Positions 41,636 through 51,196 are shown, counted from the first letter of the stretch. The stretch is DNA of 64,000 nt from Winogradskyella arenosi (GCF_003337305.1 NZ_QPJO01000001.1:62001-126000), one strand, 5' to 3'. Numbers and translations: made by a program. Notes: generated from the sequence alone by a model not told the origin.

Positions 41636-44395
41636 TTATCGCTGATTATTTTTAGTTTTATCAAAAACAAAATCAATCACTTCTTTGTGTCTTATTTTTG
41701 AACGTACAGAACTACCTGCAGCAGGAGCCCCATAAGGTCTTCTACTTGCCACTCTAAAGTTCTTAGACTCTTCGAAGTTCATTAACATATGTGCATAAGC
41801 TCCCATGTTTCTTGGTTCTTCTTGAGCCCAAACAATATCATCTGCATTCTTGTACTTCTCCAATACCGCTCTCATATCTTGAGTTGGTAGTGGGAATAAC
41901 TGTTCTATTCTAACTAAAGCAACATCATCTCTTTCAAGTTTTTCTTGCTCTTCTAATAAATCGTAATAAAATTTACCCGTTACAAACACTAAAGTTTTTA
42001 TCTGCTCTACATTTGCTCTAGCATCATCAATTAACATCTGGAAACTACCGTTAGCAAATTCGTCTACCGTAGACACCACTTTTGGATGACGTAATAAACT
42101 TTTTGGTGTAAAAACGATTAATGGTTTTCTATAAGCCGCTTTTACTTGTCGTCTTAATAAGTGGAACATGTTGGCTGGCGTTGTACAATCTGCAATAAAC
42201 ATATTGTCCTTTGCACAAAGCTGTAAATAACGCTCCATACGACCCGATGAATGTTCTGCACCTTGACCTTCATAACCATGAGGCAATAGCATAACCAATC
42301 CATTCTGTAATTTCCATTTATCTTCAGCCGCAGAAATATATTGGTCTAACATAATCTGTGCTCCATTACTGAAATCTCCAAACTGTGCTTCCCAAATGGT
42401 TAAGGTTTTAGGACTTGCCATAGCATAACCATAATCAAAACCTACAACACCATATTCTGATAATAAGGAATTATAAATATAGAATTTACCTTGGTCATCA
42501 CTTAGGTTATTCTGAAGTACAATTTCTTCTTCACTGTCTTCCACTTTAACAACGGCATGACGGTGCGAGAAGGTTCCACGTTCTACATCTTGTCCAGAAA
42601 TACGAACATCGCTACCTTCTAATAATATAGAACCGTAAGCTAAATGCTCTGCCATAGCCCAATCTAATCGATCTTCATCAAACATCGCTTGTCTCGACTC
42701 GATTAAACGTTGAATTTTTCTAATGAATTTCTTGTCTTTAGGAAGATTTGAAATGGTCTTAGTAATTTTCTTAAGCGCTTCTATAGGGTAAGTTGTATCT
42801 ACCGGCTTCATCATTTTATCTTCTTCAACAGAAGTAAAATCTACCCATTCATTTTGCATAAATGGTGTAATCTCTGTCTTTTCGACCTTACGAGAATCAA
42901 CCAGCTTTTCTTCAAGCTTATCTTTATATTCTTTTTCTATTTTAGAAACAAAACCTTTATCAATAACGCCTTCAGACATTAAGCGCTCCGCATAAATATC
43001 TCTTGGATTTTTATGTTTCGCAATTGCTTTATAAAGTAAGGGTTGTGTAAACTTAGGCTCGTCACCTTCATTATGCCCGTATTTTCTATACCCTAACATA
43101 TCGATAAAGACATCCCGCTTAAATTTCATTCTGAAATGCAGCGCAAATAATGTGGCATGTACTACGGCTTCTACATCATCCGCATTGACGTGTAATACAG
43201 GAGATAAGGTCACCTTACCAACATCTGTACAATACGTACTAGAACGTGCATCTAAATAATTGGTGGTAAACCCAATTTGGTTATTTACCACAATATGTAT
43301 AGTTCCTCCTGTTTTATAACCATCTAATTGTGCCATTTGCACTAGCTCATAAACTAAGCCTTGTCCTGCTATAGCAGCATCACCATGTACAATAATAGGT
43401 AATACTTGCGATGGATTATCAGGATATTTATCATCTTGTTTAGCTCTGGCTATACCTTCTACGACTGCACCAACCGTTTCTAAATGTGAAGGGTTAGGAG
43501 CAATATTCAGGTTAATTCTTTTACCAGAATCGGTAACACGATCACTCGTCCAACCTAAGTGGTATTTTACATCCCCATCAAAAATAGCTTGCTCATAATC
43601 TTTACCATCAAATTCGCTAAAGATATCTTTGGCTGATTTTCCGAAGATGTTTGTTAATGTACTTAAACGCCCTCTGTGCGCCATACCCATAACGAATTCT
43701 TTTACATCGTAACCTGAAGCTTGCTCAATTAAAGCGTCTAAAGCAGGTATTAAGGCCTCACCTCCCTCTAAAGAGAATCGTTTTTGACCGACATATTTAG
43801 TATGTAAAAAGTTTTCGAAAGAAACCGCTTCATTAAGCTTTCTAAGAATAGTTTTCTTTTGATCTGGAGAAAACTGTGGGTTGTTATCGTTGACATTAAG
43901 CTTTTGCTGAATCCATTTAATTTCTTCAGGCTTTCTTATGTACATATATTCCACACCGATAGAATCGCAATACACTTTTTCTAAATGATCTATAATCATC
44001 TGTAAGGTTGCCGAAGATCCTAAACCTAAAACTTCACCTGCAGAGAACACTGTTTGTAAATCGCTCTGAGATAAGCCAAAGTTTTCAACTTCTAAGGTAG
44101 GGGCATATTTTCGTCTAGCACGTACTGGATTTGTTTTGGTAAACAAATGGCCTCGACTTCTATAGCCTTCGATAAGTTTTAAAACTTGGAATTCTTTTTG
44201 AATTTGTTCTGGTATTTGCGTAGAAACACCTTCAATAATTTCACCCTCTACACCATAATTTTCGGATCCAAAGTCGTAACCTTGAAAAAAGGCCCGCCAG
44301 CTTGGCTCTACAGAATCTGGGTTTTTGAGGTATTGGTCATATAAATCAGCAAAATATGCTGTATGTGCCGCGTTGAGAAAGGAATATTTATCCAT
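41636..44395 (-). CDS. sucA: 2-oxoglutarate dehydrogenase E1 component
   Basis: This 919-residue thiamine-diphosphate enzyme decarboxylates 2-oxoglutarate in the TCA cycle and passes succinyl to the E2 lipoyl arm. E1 features are clear: FVMGMAHRGRLSTL near residue 240, HGDAAIAGQGLVYE near 340, VVNNQIGFTTN near 375 and the C-terminal dehydrogenase part with HGYEGQGAEHSSGRMERYLQL. The N-terminal DLYDQYLKNPDSVEPSW is the usual E2-contact helix. It is followed by odhB in the same orientation. A TATTTTTG -7 box (44435-44442) lies upstream on the minus strand. Confidence 0.97.
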   Translation of the reverse strand: MDKYSFLNAAHTAYFADLYDQYLKNPDSVEPSWRAFFQGYDFGSENYGVEGEIIEGVSTQIPEQIQKEFQVLKLIEGYRSRGHLFTKTNPVRARRKYAPTLEVENFGLSQSDLQTVFSAGEVLGLGSSATLQMIIDHLEKVYCDSIGVEYMYIRKPEEIKWIQQKLNVNDNNPQFSPDQKKTILRKLNEAVSFENFLHTKYVGQKRFSLEGGEALIPALDALIEQASGYDVKEFVMGMAHRGRLSTLTNIFGKSAKDIFSEFDGKDYEQAIFDGDVKYHLGWTSDRVTDSGKRINLNIAPNPSHLETVGAVVEGIARAKQDDKYPDNPSQVLPIIVHGDAAIAGQGLVYELVQMAQLDGYKTGGTIHIVVNNQIGFTTNYLDARSSTYCTDVGKVTLSPVLHVNADDVEAVVHATLFALHFRMKFKRDVFIDMLGYRKYGHNEGDEPKFTQPLLYKAIAKHKNPRDIYAERLMSEGVIDKGFVSKIEKEYKDKLEEKLVDSRKVEKTEITPFMQNEWVDFTSVEEDKMMKPVDTTYPIEALKKITKTISNLPKDKKFIRKIQRLIESRQAMFDEDRLDWAMAEHLAYGSILLEGSDVRISGQDVERGTFSHRHAVVKVEDSEEEIVLQNNLSDDQGKFYIYNSLLSEYGVVGFDYGYAMASPKTLTIWEAQFGDFSNGAQIMLDQYISAAEDKWKLQNGLVMLLPHGYEGQGAEHSSGRMERYLQLCAKDNMFIADCTTPANMFHLLRRQVKAAYRKPLIVFTPKSLLRHPKVVSTVDEFANGSFQMLIDDARANVEQIKTLVFVTGKFYYDLLEEQEKLERDDVALVRIEQLFPLPTQDMRAVLEKYKNADDIVWAQEEPRNMGAYAHMLMNFEESKNFRVASRRPYGAPAAGSSVRSKIRHKEVIDFVFDKTKNNQR

Positions 44396-44434
44396 TTTAC
44401 TTTTTGAGACGTTGTCGTTTCAACATAATTTAGT

Positions 44435-44442
44435 CAAAAATA
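44435..44442 (-). promoter_or_regulatory. Predicted -7 box of sucA-odhB
   Basis: TATTTTTG on the minus strand lies 39 bases before the sucA ATG at 44395. No TTG is found at the standard spacing, so it is a partial match. Confidence 0.35.
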
Positions 44443-44518
44443 CAACTTTTAACAAATATAGATAAGGATTTATTATATTTATAACATATTGATTTGAACT
44501 TCTAAAAACAGACCCAAC

Positions 44519-45055
44519 GTGAAACCTCATTTTACCTTTAAAATACTTATTGCGAGCCTTCTTTACTTTTTGTTTACAAACCTCTCTTTTGCGCAAAACT
44601 CGAAATCTTACCCCAGTGATTTTTGGAGTCATATGGAATATGGTGGCGGGATAGGACTTAATTTTAGTGATGGTTATTTTAGCGCCTTTGTAGCCCCAAA
44701 CGCCTTGTATCGTTTTAATCCTTATGTGGCGACAGGAATTGGTTTAAACTACTCATACAGCAGCCAAAAAGACATTTATAAATCGACTGTTTTGGGTGGA
44801 AGCCTTATCGCTTTAGTTAATCCTATTAAGGAGATACAGCTTTCTGCGGAATTTGAGCAATTACACGTCAGTCGTAATTACGACAATCGATATGTAGGAA
44901 ATGCGGATGAAGACTATTGGTATCCGGCCTTATTTTTAGGAGCAGGTTACAGCAGTGGCAATGTGACCATTGGAATTAGATACGATGTCCTTTACGACAA
45001 AGATAAAAGTATTTACACGGAAGCTTGGATGCCTTTTGTACGCTTTAGGTTTTAA
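44519..45055 (+). CDS. Small outer-membrane beta-barrel protein
   Basis: This 178-residue protein starts with GTG at 44519, which gives a good signal peptide (MKPHFTFKILIASLLYFLF, cleavage near SFAQNS); no ATG could. The mature part has barrel-like alternating pattern with glycine and aromatic residues (YGGGIGLNFSDGYF, TGIGLNYSYSSQ), and ends in WMPFVRFRF, a C-terminal Phe typical of outer-membrane proteins. The function is unknown. Its end overlaps the convergent PPOX gene by four bases. Confidence 0.72.
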   Translation: MKPHFTFKILIASLLYFLFTNLSFAQNSKSYPSDFWSHMEYGGGIGLNFSDGYFSAFVAPNALYRFNPYVATGIGLNYSYSSQKDIYKSTVLGGSLIALVNPIKEIQLSAEFEQLHVSRNYDNRYVGNADEDYWYPALFLGAGYSSGNVTIGIRYDVLYDKDKSIYTEAWMPFVRFRF

Positions 45056-45513
45056 GAAGTGCCTTCATATTGTCTCATTTTCCCTGTAAATTCTTCAATA
45101 TGAATTACAAATATAACGGCAACCTCATCCTTATTTATTTTAGCGGAGAACTCACTGATATAATCGAGATCGCGCCTCTCGGTGCGCATCACCACCTCTT
45201 TTACGCCAAGTGAAAATTCGTGCAGTAATGCTTTGGCATCGCAGCCATCGAGTTCCTCATAAACCCCATGAGCGACCACCGACCTCCAGCTATTGATGTT
45301 TTTTATTTCTGCGACCTCCAAGGCTACTTTTCCGTGCAACCGTAAGGCATTAATCTTATGCCCTTCATTAGAGTAACATATAATACGGTTATTCTTATAA
45401 AAGTAAGTAATAGGTACAATAAACGGTTCATTATGATAAATGTATGCTAAATGACCTACGTAATGTTGACTTAATAGCAACATGCAGTCTTCTTGTTGTA
45501 ATGATTTTATCAT
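45052..45513 (-). CDS. Pyridoxamine 5'-phosphate oxidase family flavoprotein
   Basis: This 153-residue protein has the split-barrel FMN-binding layout of small PNPOx-like proteins: LLSQHYVGHLAYIYHNEPFIVPITYFYKNNRIICYSNEGHK in the N-terminal half and WRSVVAHGVYEEL later, with AVIFVIHIEEFTGK near the end. Such proteins bind flavin and can reduce small molecules, including nitroimidazoles in the Nim branch; the reaction here is not known. It is separated by only 21 bases from the upstream USP gene on the same strand, which suggests co-expression under stress. Confidence 0.82.
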   Translation of the reverse strand: MIKSLQQEDCMLLLSQHYVGHLAYIYHNEPFIVPITYFYKNNRIICYSNEGHKINALRLHGKVALEVAEIKNINSWRSVVAHGVYEELDGCDAKALLHEFSLGVKEVVMRTERRDLDYISEFSAKINKDEVAVIFVIHIEEFTGKMRQYEGTS

Positions 45514-45534
45514 AATATTTCGGTTTAAATTATA

Positions 45535-46359
45535 CTATTGGCTATGTAATACTAGCAAGGGTAGGTTCATTCTCGATTTTATTTCTTTATTGGGTGAGGC
45601 ACTAAATAGACGTTCTACAAAGGATTTATCTTGGGCAACATATGTGGTTATATCTATAGGATGAGTTTCCAAGTACTTAGCCACAGCCTTATCAACGTCA
45701 TCGGCCTCAACCCTTTGGTAACGCGCCCCTAAATAGGCTAAATTATCCAGGTCATTAACCACCACAGTGGTATCTACTATATTTTTAACCAAACGCAGCA
45801 CATGCAATTTCAGCTTAAATCGTGTTATAAACGCAATAATGATATCCATTAAATATTGGTCTAAAAGCGTTGTTGGATTTAAAACCACCAAAAACTCATG
45901 AGGCAACTTAAAACGATAGCCACTAGGTACAACTAAAGTTTTACAACTTACTTTTTCAATGACATTAATGGTGTTGCTCCCCATAAGTACTTCTTTTACA
46001 TTAGAAGCACCATTACTCCCCATCACAATATAGTCTAGAGAAAATTTACGTACGGCCTGCTTAATCGCATCGGTAAATACATCATAGTCAATCACGGTTT
46101 TAAACTCGTAATGTTCATGAGCGTAATCTTTTATTAATGTTGCTTTTAAAGACTTTAATTTCGCTTTTGGTTTTTCAGCAATGGCTTCATACACACTATC
46201 TTTAGAATTCTCCAATAAATCATCAGAAATATAGCTTTCAACCTTATGCACATACATTAAATAAAAGGTACAAGGGTTGCCACTAAAAAACTGCAAAGCA
46301 TACAAAATAGCATTGGTTGCATTCTTAGAAAAATCCGTAAGTAATAGTATCTTTTTCAT
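45535..46359 (-). CDS. Universal stress protein (tandem-domain)
   Basis: This 274-residue protein has two USP-like halves. The first has MKKILLLTDFSKNATNAILYAL at the start and the ATP-binding motif GSNGASNVKEVLMGSNT near 125-141, with TLVVPSGY after it; the second half is more degenerate. USP proteins of this size are cytoplasmic, ATP-binding stress regulators. I start at the ATG at 46359; 27 more codons to 46440 add a hydrophobic but non-conserved segment. It is followed by the PPOX gene after 21 bases on the same strand. Confidence 0.85.
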   Translation of the reverse strand: MKKILLLTDFSKNATNAILYALQFFSGNPCTFYLMYVHKVESYISDDLLENSKDSVYEAIAEKPKAKLKSLKATLIKDYAHEHYEFKTVIDYDVFTDAIKQAVRKFSLDYIVMGSNGASNVKEVLMGSNTINVIEKVSCKTLVVPSGYRFKLPHEFLVVLNPTTLLDQYLMDIIIAFITRFKLKLHVLRLVKNIVDTTVVVNDLDNLAYLGARYQRVEADDVDKAVAKYLETHPIDITTYVAQDKSFVERLFSASPNKEIKSRMNLPLLVLHSQ

Positions 46360-46538
46360 AACTTTAAGACTTGTCACTAAAGCTAATAGAACCTTCTCAA
46401 AAAAACTATGACAAGAATCAGTTCCATTAAAAAGAGACAAAAAAGCGACTTATCTTAGCCACTTCTATACCAGCCCTTTAAAGATACATATAAATAAATT
46501 TAAAATTGAAATAAAACTTAGGTTTACCAAGTTCGTTT

Positions 46539-46889
46539 TTAAGAATATTGGGCTTTATACCACACTTTTTGCCACTCGCGCTGCAGAATGATGAAAGCCA
46601 CTTGTTGGGAGAGTACATAAACGTCACTGCCATCGAGGCTTTTAATGGTAGCCTCGGGAACGTCTACTATATATAATAGATTGAGATAGTCTGAAAACTT
46701 GGAATTGATAAGATGCAAGATGGTTTCGTGAAGCAGCATATTTAGACTCGTTGGCAAAATATCGTCTTTAAACTCAAGATCTATATTGGCATATAAGAGA
46801 TCCTTATTGAGTTGTGCCACCAGTTTATGATAAAGCTCTAAGCCTTCGGCCTCTTGGATTAAATCATCAAAATTAGAAGGCAATTTCAT
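46539..46889 (-). CDS. Conserved-looking 116-residue protein coupled to polyprenyl synthetase
   Basis: No domain is recognised in this 116-residue soluble, mostly helical protein. Its ATG overlaps the stop codon of the upstream polyprenyl synthetase by one base (46889), so translation is coupled. The protein is leucine-rich with a central LHETILHLINSKFSDYLNLL helix and an aromatic C-terminal (REWQKVWYKAQYS). It may assist or regulate the prenyl synthetase, but that comes only from the coupling. Confidence 0.68.
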   Translation of the reverse strand: MKLPSNFDDLIQEAEGLELYHKLVAQLNKDLLYANIDLEFKDDILPTSLNMLLHETILHLINSKFSDYLNLLYIVDVPEATIKSLDGSDVYVLSQQVAFIILQREWQKVWYKAQYS

Positions 46890-47863
46890 TACACACGTCT
46901 ATTCATTAACTGTTCACCAAATAAAAGTAAACCTTGTTTTTTAGCGGCATCAACATTTAAGGTCTCTAGGACTTTAAATGCTTTTTCCGTATAGGTTTTA
47001 ACAGCATTTTGCGTTGCTTCAGCCGCACCAGATTTTAAGAATAAAGCTTTTACGCTAACCACCTTATCCTCATGAGAGAGCTCCGCATTATTCATCGCCG
47101 TTTTTAAACTTACGGTATCAGCTTCTGTCCCCAATTCTAAGGTTTTAAGGTAGAGGTAGGTTTTTTTGTTCTCAATAATATCACCACCTACTTGTTTTCC
47201 AAAGGTTTCAGGATTTCCAAAGGCATCTAAATAATCGTCTTGCAACTGAAATGCAATCCCTAATAAACGACCAAACTCGTAAATGGCGTTCTGATCTGCA
47301 TCGGAGGCTTTGGCAACAATAGCTCCCATTTTCATAGCAGCTCCTACTAAAACTGCTGTTTTATACTCAATCATTTTCAGGTATTCTTCAATAGTGACAT
47401 CATTACGCGTTTCAAAATCGATATCGTACTGCTGGCCTTCACAAACCTCTAAAGCCGTTTTACTAAATAGTTTTGCTAAGTCTTGGAAGGTTGAAGAATC
47501 ATAGTTTTCAAACAACTGGTACGCCATTATTAACATGGCATCTCCAGATAAGATTCCGGTATTAAGATTCCATTTTTCATGTACCGTTTCTTTCCCTCTA
47601 CGTAAAGGCGCATCATCCATAATATCATCATGGACCAATGAAAAGTTATGAAACACTTCTATAGAAAGTGCCGCATCCATAGCTTTTTCTGCTGTAGCCC
47701 CAAAAACCTCAGCGGTCATTAAGGTTAATATTGGTCGTAAACGCTTCCCTCCTAACTGAAGAATGTAGTTTATAGGTTGATATAAATTTTGAGGTTCTTT
47801 ATGTACAGTAAAACGTTCTAAATATTTTAGAAATGGTTTTTGGTATTGTTCAATGTGTTGCAT
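46889..47863 (-). CDS. Polyprenyl (trans-isoprenyl) diphosphate synthase
   Basis: This 324-residue enzyme builds longer isoprenoid diphosphates (such as geranylgeranyl or octaprenyl) from IPP and an allylic primer. The two aspartate-rich motifs are DDIMD (D79-D83) and DDYLD in LQDDYLDAFG, with GGKRLRP near residue 39. The product length cannot be fixed by sight; the residues before the first motif (FSLVH) allow a longer chain. I start at the ATG at 47863; an upstream TTG is in the promoter region. Its -7 box TATTTTTG ends four bases before the ATG, so the message is predicted leaderless. Dxs of this window feeds the same pathway. Confidence 0.93.
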   Translation of the reverse strand: MQHIEQYQKPFLKYLERFTVHKEPQNLYQPINYILQLGGKRLRPILTLMTAEVFGATAEKAMDAALSIEVFHNFSLVHDDIMDDAPLRRGKETVHEKWNLNTGILSGDAMLIMAYQLFENYDSSTFQDLAKLFSKTALEVCEGQQYDIDFETRNDVTIEEYLKMIEYKTAVLVGAAMKMGAIVAKASDADQNAIYEFGRLLGIAFQLQDDYLDAFGNPETFGKQVGGDIIENKKTYLYLKTLELGTEADTVSLKTAMNNAELSHEDKVVSVKALFLKSGAAEATQNAVKTYTEKAFKVLETLNVDAAKKQGLLLFGEQLMNRRV

Positions 47864-47867
47864 AGGG

Positions 47868-47875
47868 CAAAAATA
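47868..47875 (-). promoter_or_regulatory. Predicted -7 box of polyprenyl synthetase (leaderless)
   Basis: TATTTTTG on the minus strand is followed by CCCT and then the ATG at 47863. The start codon lies four bases after the box. No standard -33 TTG was found. Confidence 0.45.
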
Positions 47876-47961
47876 AATCAATTGTTTTAATAATAAAGAC
47901 TGTCTAGTTTTAAAAAAACAGAAGGCTTCAAGGTCGACCTAAAAAAAGATTTTTAAACTAT

Positions 47962-48002
47962 GGAAACTATTTTGGTTTTTAAAGTTTCCTGCCGTAGTTT
48001 TG
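47962..48002 (+). promoter_or_regulatory. tetR promoter with overlapping inverted repeat
   Basis: TTG (47972-47974) and TAGTTTTG (47995-48002) are 20 bases apart, a good Bacteroidota promoter. Flanking the TTG, GGAAACT (47962-47968) and AGTTTCC (47983-47989) form an inverted repeat; a TetR dimer bound there would block the -33 region, so autoregulation is likely. Confidence 0.65.
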
Positions 48003-48047
48003 CAGCCTGATAAAAAAAGCTTTCCACAATTGCTGGAGAACCAAATT

Positions 48048-48650
48048 ATGAAAGACAAAATAATACTTAAATCTGTTGATCTCTTCTTAAACTTAGGGTT
48101 TAAAAGTGTTACTATGGATGATATTGCCAATGAGATGGGCATTTCAAAAAAAACCATTTATCAACATTTTCAAAACAAAACCAAATTAGTTGAAGCGACT
48201 GCCATGAATGTTTTTAGTAACATTTCTCAAGGTATTGACTGTATTTGCGCGTTGGATAAGAACCCCATTGAAGAACTTTACGAAATTAAGAAGTTTGTGA
48301 TGCATCATTTAAAAAATGAAAAGTCATCACCGCAATATCAACTTCAAAAATATTACCCTAAAATATTTTCAAATTTAAAGCGTAAGCAATTTGACAAAAT
48401 GATGACCTGCGTTACCCATAACTTAGAACGTGGTGTAGCCCAAGGCATTTATAGAGACTCTATTAATATTGATTTTGTAGCACGCCTCTATTTTAACAAT
48501 ATGCTCTCTTTAAAAGACCCTTATATTTTCCCGAGAGAACAATTCTCCATGACCTTATTAATGAACAACTATTTAGAATATCATATTAGAGGTATTTGCT
48601 CAGAACAAGGTTTAAAAACACTAACTCAATTACATATCAAAGAAAACTAA
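48048..48650 (+). CDS. TetR/AcrR family regulator of the efflux operon
   Basis: This 200-residue protein has an N-terminal TetR HTH (about 12-50; MDDIANEMGISKKTIYQHFQ is the recognition part) and a helical ligand domain. It is the first gene of an efflux operon, only three bases before the TolC gene, so it probably represses the operon until a drug or metabolite binds. I start at the ATG at 48048; the TTG at 48000 belongs to the -7 box. The ligand is unknown. The inverted repeat overlapping the promoter is the likely operator. Confidence 0.92.
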   Translation: MKDKIILKSVDLFLNLGFKSVTMDDIANEMGISKKTIYQHFQNKTKLVEATAMNVFSNISQGIDCICALDKNPIEELYEIKKFVMHHLKNEKSSPQYQLQKYYPKIFSNLKRKQFDKMMTCVTHNLERGVAQGIYRDSINIDFVARLYFNNMLSLKDPYIFPREQFSMTLLMNNYLEYHIRGICSEQGLKTLTQLHIKEN

Positions 48651-48653
48651 GCA

Positions 48654-50000
48654 ATGAAAAAAATACGCTTTATTTTAATCGCTTTTATTCTTTTTCAAAT
48701 GGGCTATGCGCAGCAGGAGCCTACAAGTCTTTCGCTTCAAGAAGCTATTGACTATGCTTTGAAAAACAATAGATCTTCCCTTAACGCCTCTCAAGATATT
48801 GAAGCTGCCAAACGCCAAAAGTGGGAGACCACCGCTTCGGGTTTACCGCAATTAAGTGGAAGCGTTAACTACCAAAACAATTTAAAACAGCAAGTTTCTG
48901 TTATTCCTGCTGAATTTTTTGGTGGTCAACCTGGAGAATTTACGGAAGTTATTTTCAGTACCAAACAAAGCATGACGGCTTTTGCAACTTTAAATCAGAA
49001 AATATTTGATGGTTCTTATATTGTAGGACTACAATCTGCTAAGGTTTACCTTAAAATATCAGAAAATGCCAAAGTTAAAACCGACCTAGAAGTTAGACAG
49101 GCCGTTATTGAAGCTTATGGTAATGTGCTTTTAGCCGAAGAGAGTATCGCTATTTTAGAACGTAACATTAGTGTGCTTGAGAAAAACCTTTACGAAACCA
49201 ACAAGATTTTTGAAAACGGTTTGGAAGAAGAAGAAAGTGTAGAGCAACTAAAAATTACACTCTCTAGTGTAAAAAGCAATTTAAACAACACCAATAGACT
49301 CAAAACTTTAGCCTACCAGATGTTGAATATTACCTTAGGTCTAGATGTTTATAAACCTATTGAACTCACGGATAACTTAGAAGCCTTAACCACGCAGAAT
49401 ATGGCTCTAGACATCTTAGATTCTGACGTTAACCCAGAGAACACTATAGATTATCTTATTGCACAAAACGATGCCGAATCTAAAGCGCTTTTATTAAAGT
49501 TAGAAAAAAGTAAAGCCTTACCAACATTAAACGCTTTTATTAATGGTGGGTATTCGGGATATAGTGATGAATTCACTTTTAATAAAAAGAGTCAAGACTG
49601 GTTTGGATCGTCTTTATTCGGTGTTAGCTTAGACATTCCTATTTTTAGTTCCGGAATGCGTACGGCCTCTACCCAAAGAGCACAAATCAACTTAGAAAAA
49701 GCAGAAACGGAATTAACAGAAACCGAGCAACGCATTAAATTAGAAATTGCATCGGCTAAAAGTGATTACCAATTTGCTATTGAAGATTATCAAAATAAAA
49801 AAGAAAACTTAGCTCTTGCAGAACGCATTGAAACTAAAAACCAAACTAAATTTTTTGAAGGTATAGGCTCTAGTTTTGAACTTAGACAAGCCCAAACCCA
49901 ATTATACGCTGCCCAACAAGAACTGCTTCAAGCTATGCTCGATGTTGTAAACTCTAAAGCAGACCTAGAAACCGTCTTAAACACTCCAATCCAAAATTAA
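48654..50000 (+). CDS. TolC family outer-membrane efflux protein
   Basis: This 448-residue protein has a signal peptide (cleavage near GYAQQEP) and a long coiled-coil pattern in two repeats of the OEP/TolC fold, with LSLQEAIDYALKNNRS at the start and FFEGIGSSFELRQAQTQL in the second repeat. It forms the outer-membrane tunnel for the RND pump encoded after it. It is cistron two of tetR-tolC-MFP-RND, with 14 bases to the next gene. Confidence 0.93.
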   Translation: MKKIRFILIAFILFQMGYAQQEPTSLSLQEAIDYALKNNRSSLNASQDIEAAKRQKWETTASGLPQLSGSVNYQNNLKQQVSVIPAEFFGGQPGEFTEVIFSTKQSMTAFATLNQKIFDGSYIVGLQSAKVYLKISENAKVKTDLEVRQAVIEAYGNVLLAEESIAILERNISVLEKNLYETNKIFENGLEEEESVEQLKITLSSVKSNLNNTNRLKTLAYQMLNITLGLDVYKPIELTDNLEALTTQNMALDILDSDVNPENTIDYLIAQNDAESKALLLKLEKSKALPTLNAFINGGYSGYSDEFTFNKKSQDWFGSSLFGVSLDIPIFSSGMRTASTQRAQINLEKAETELTETEQRIKLEIASAKSDYQFAIEDYQNKKENLALAERIETKNQTKFFEGIGSSFELRQAQTQLYAAQQELLQAMLDVVNSKADLETVLNTPIQN

Positions 50001-50014
50001 AAATAACGACTCCG

Positions 50015-51196
50015 ATGAAATATATCTCTCTATTAATAATTGTTGCTGCGTTAACAGCATCATGCACAGGAAAAAAGAAAAATTCCGTAGAATATGTCTT
50101 AGAGCAGGGCAATCTAGAAACCATAAGAACTAAACGAAGTGAACTTGTGGCAGACCAGCAAGCCATAAACGATAAAATTAAACTTTTAGATCAGAAAATA
50201 AAAAGCTTAGACACCACTAAAAACGTTCCTTTAATTACAACGTTTAAAGCTGAAGGCCAAGTTTTTAATCACGTTTTAGAATTACAAGGTAACGTGACCA
50301 CTAAAAACCTTTTAACCATTACCCCAGAGTTTAATGGGATCTTAACTAAGGTTTATGTTAAGGAAGGACAAAAAGTAACAAAAGGACAGACCTTAGCAAA
50401 AATTGACGATGGCGGACTTAGCCAGCAATTGGCACAATTAAAAATTCAGGCCGAACTAGCAAAAACCACCTATGAGCGTCAACAACGTTTATGGAAACAA
50501 AACATTGGTAGTGAAATTCAGTACCTGCAAGCGAAATCGACTTACGAGTCCCAACAAGAAGCGGTAAACCAACTTAATCAACAAATTGCAAAGGCGACCG
50601 TTAAAGCACCTTTTACAGGAACAATTGACGATATTATTACAGAGCAAGGTAGTGTTGTGGCTGCAGGCCAAACGCCATTAATGCGTATTGTAAATTTAGA
50701 AGATATGTATATTGAAACTGAAGTACCAGAACGTTATGTTTCTGATGTAACTAAAGGGAAAAGTGTTCATGTTAGCATTCCTGTTTTAGGAAAAACAATT
50801 GAAACTAACATTCGTCAAGCCGGTGATTTTATCAATCCTGCTAACCGTACTTTTAAGATTGAAGTTGAAATCCCAAATAAAGACAAAACAATTAAACCTA
50901 ATTTATCGGCACGTTTAAAAATTAACGATTACACGAGTGAAAATGCAGTATTAATTCCACAAAGTGTTGTTTCAGAAAACTCAGATGGCGAGCAGTATGT
51001 TTATGTGGTTTCAGATAAAAATGCAAAAGGTATTGGCACGGCTAACCGTGTTATTATTACCACCGGAAAAACACAAGACGACGTTATTGAAGTTTTAGAA
51101 GGTTTAGAACCTGGTGCAGAAATTATAAAAGAAGGTGCTCGTAGCGTTAGAGACGGGCAAGCTGTAGAAGTGATTAATTACGAAATTAAAAACTAA
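50015..51196 (+). CDS. RND efflux periplasmic adaptor (membrane fusion protein), lipoprotein
   Basis: This 393-residue adaptor has a lipoprotein signal with the lipobox TASC (Cys near residue 17), a coiled-coil (about 25-60 and 125-170), a lipoyl-like hairpin pair (GILTKVYVKEGQKVTKGQTLAKIDDG and KATVKAPFTGTIDDI) and beta-barrel parts typical of AcrA/MexA type MFPs. It links the TolC protein to the inner-membrane RND pump. Its stop TAA overlaps the ATG of the pump by one base (51194-51198), so translation of the two is coupled. Confidence 0.94.
   Translation: MKYISLLIIVAALTASCTGKKKNSVEYVLEQGNLETIRTKRSELVADQQAINDKIKLLDQKIKSLDTTKNVPLITTFKAEGQVFNHVLELQGNVTTKNLLTITPEFNGILTKVYVKEGQKVTKGQTLAKIDDGGLSQQLAQLKIQAELAKTTYERQQRLWKQNIGSEIQYLQAKSTYESQQEAVNQLNQQIAKATVKAPFTGTIDDIITEQGSVVAAGQTPLMRIVNLEDMYIETEVPERYVSDVTKGKSVHVSIPVLGKTIETNIRQAGDFINPANRTFKIEVEIPNKDKTIKPNLSARLKINDYTSENAVLIPQSVVSENSDGEQYVYVVSDKNAKGIGTANRVIITTGKTQDDVIEVLEGLEPGAEIIKEGARSVRDGQAVEVINYEIKN

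Noticed and set aside
44420-44632. 70-aa minus-strand ORF across the sucA promoter
   Set aside because: It overlaps the predicted sucA -7 box and the antisense of the signal peptide of the 178-aa protein.
48000-48047. TTG start for the TetR gene (and likewise TTG starts at 18524 and 58668)
   Set aside because: Each TTG lies inside a TAnnTTTGCAGC -7 box; the ATG further downstream gives the family-typical N-terminus.
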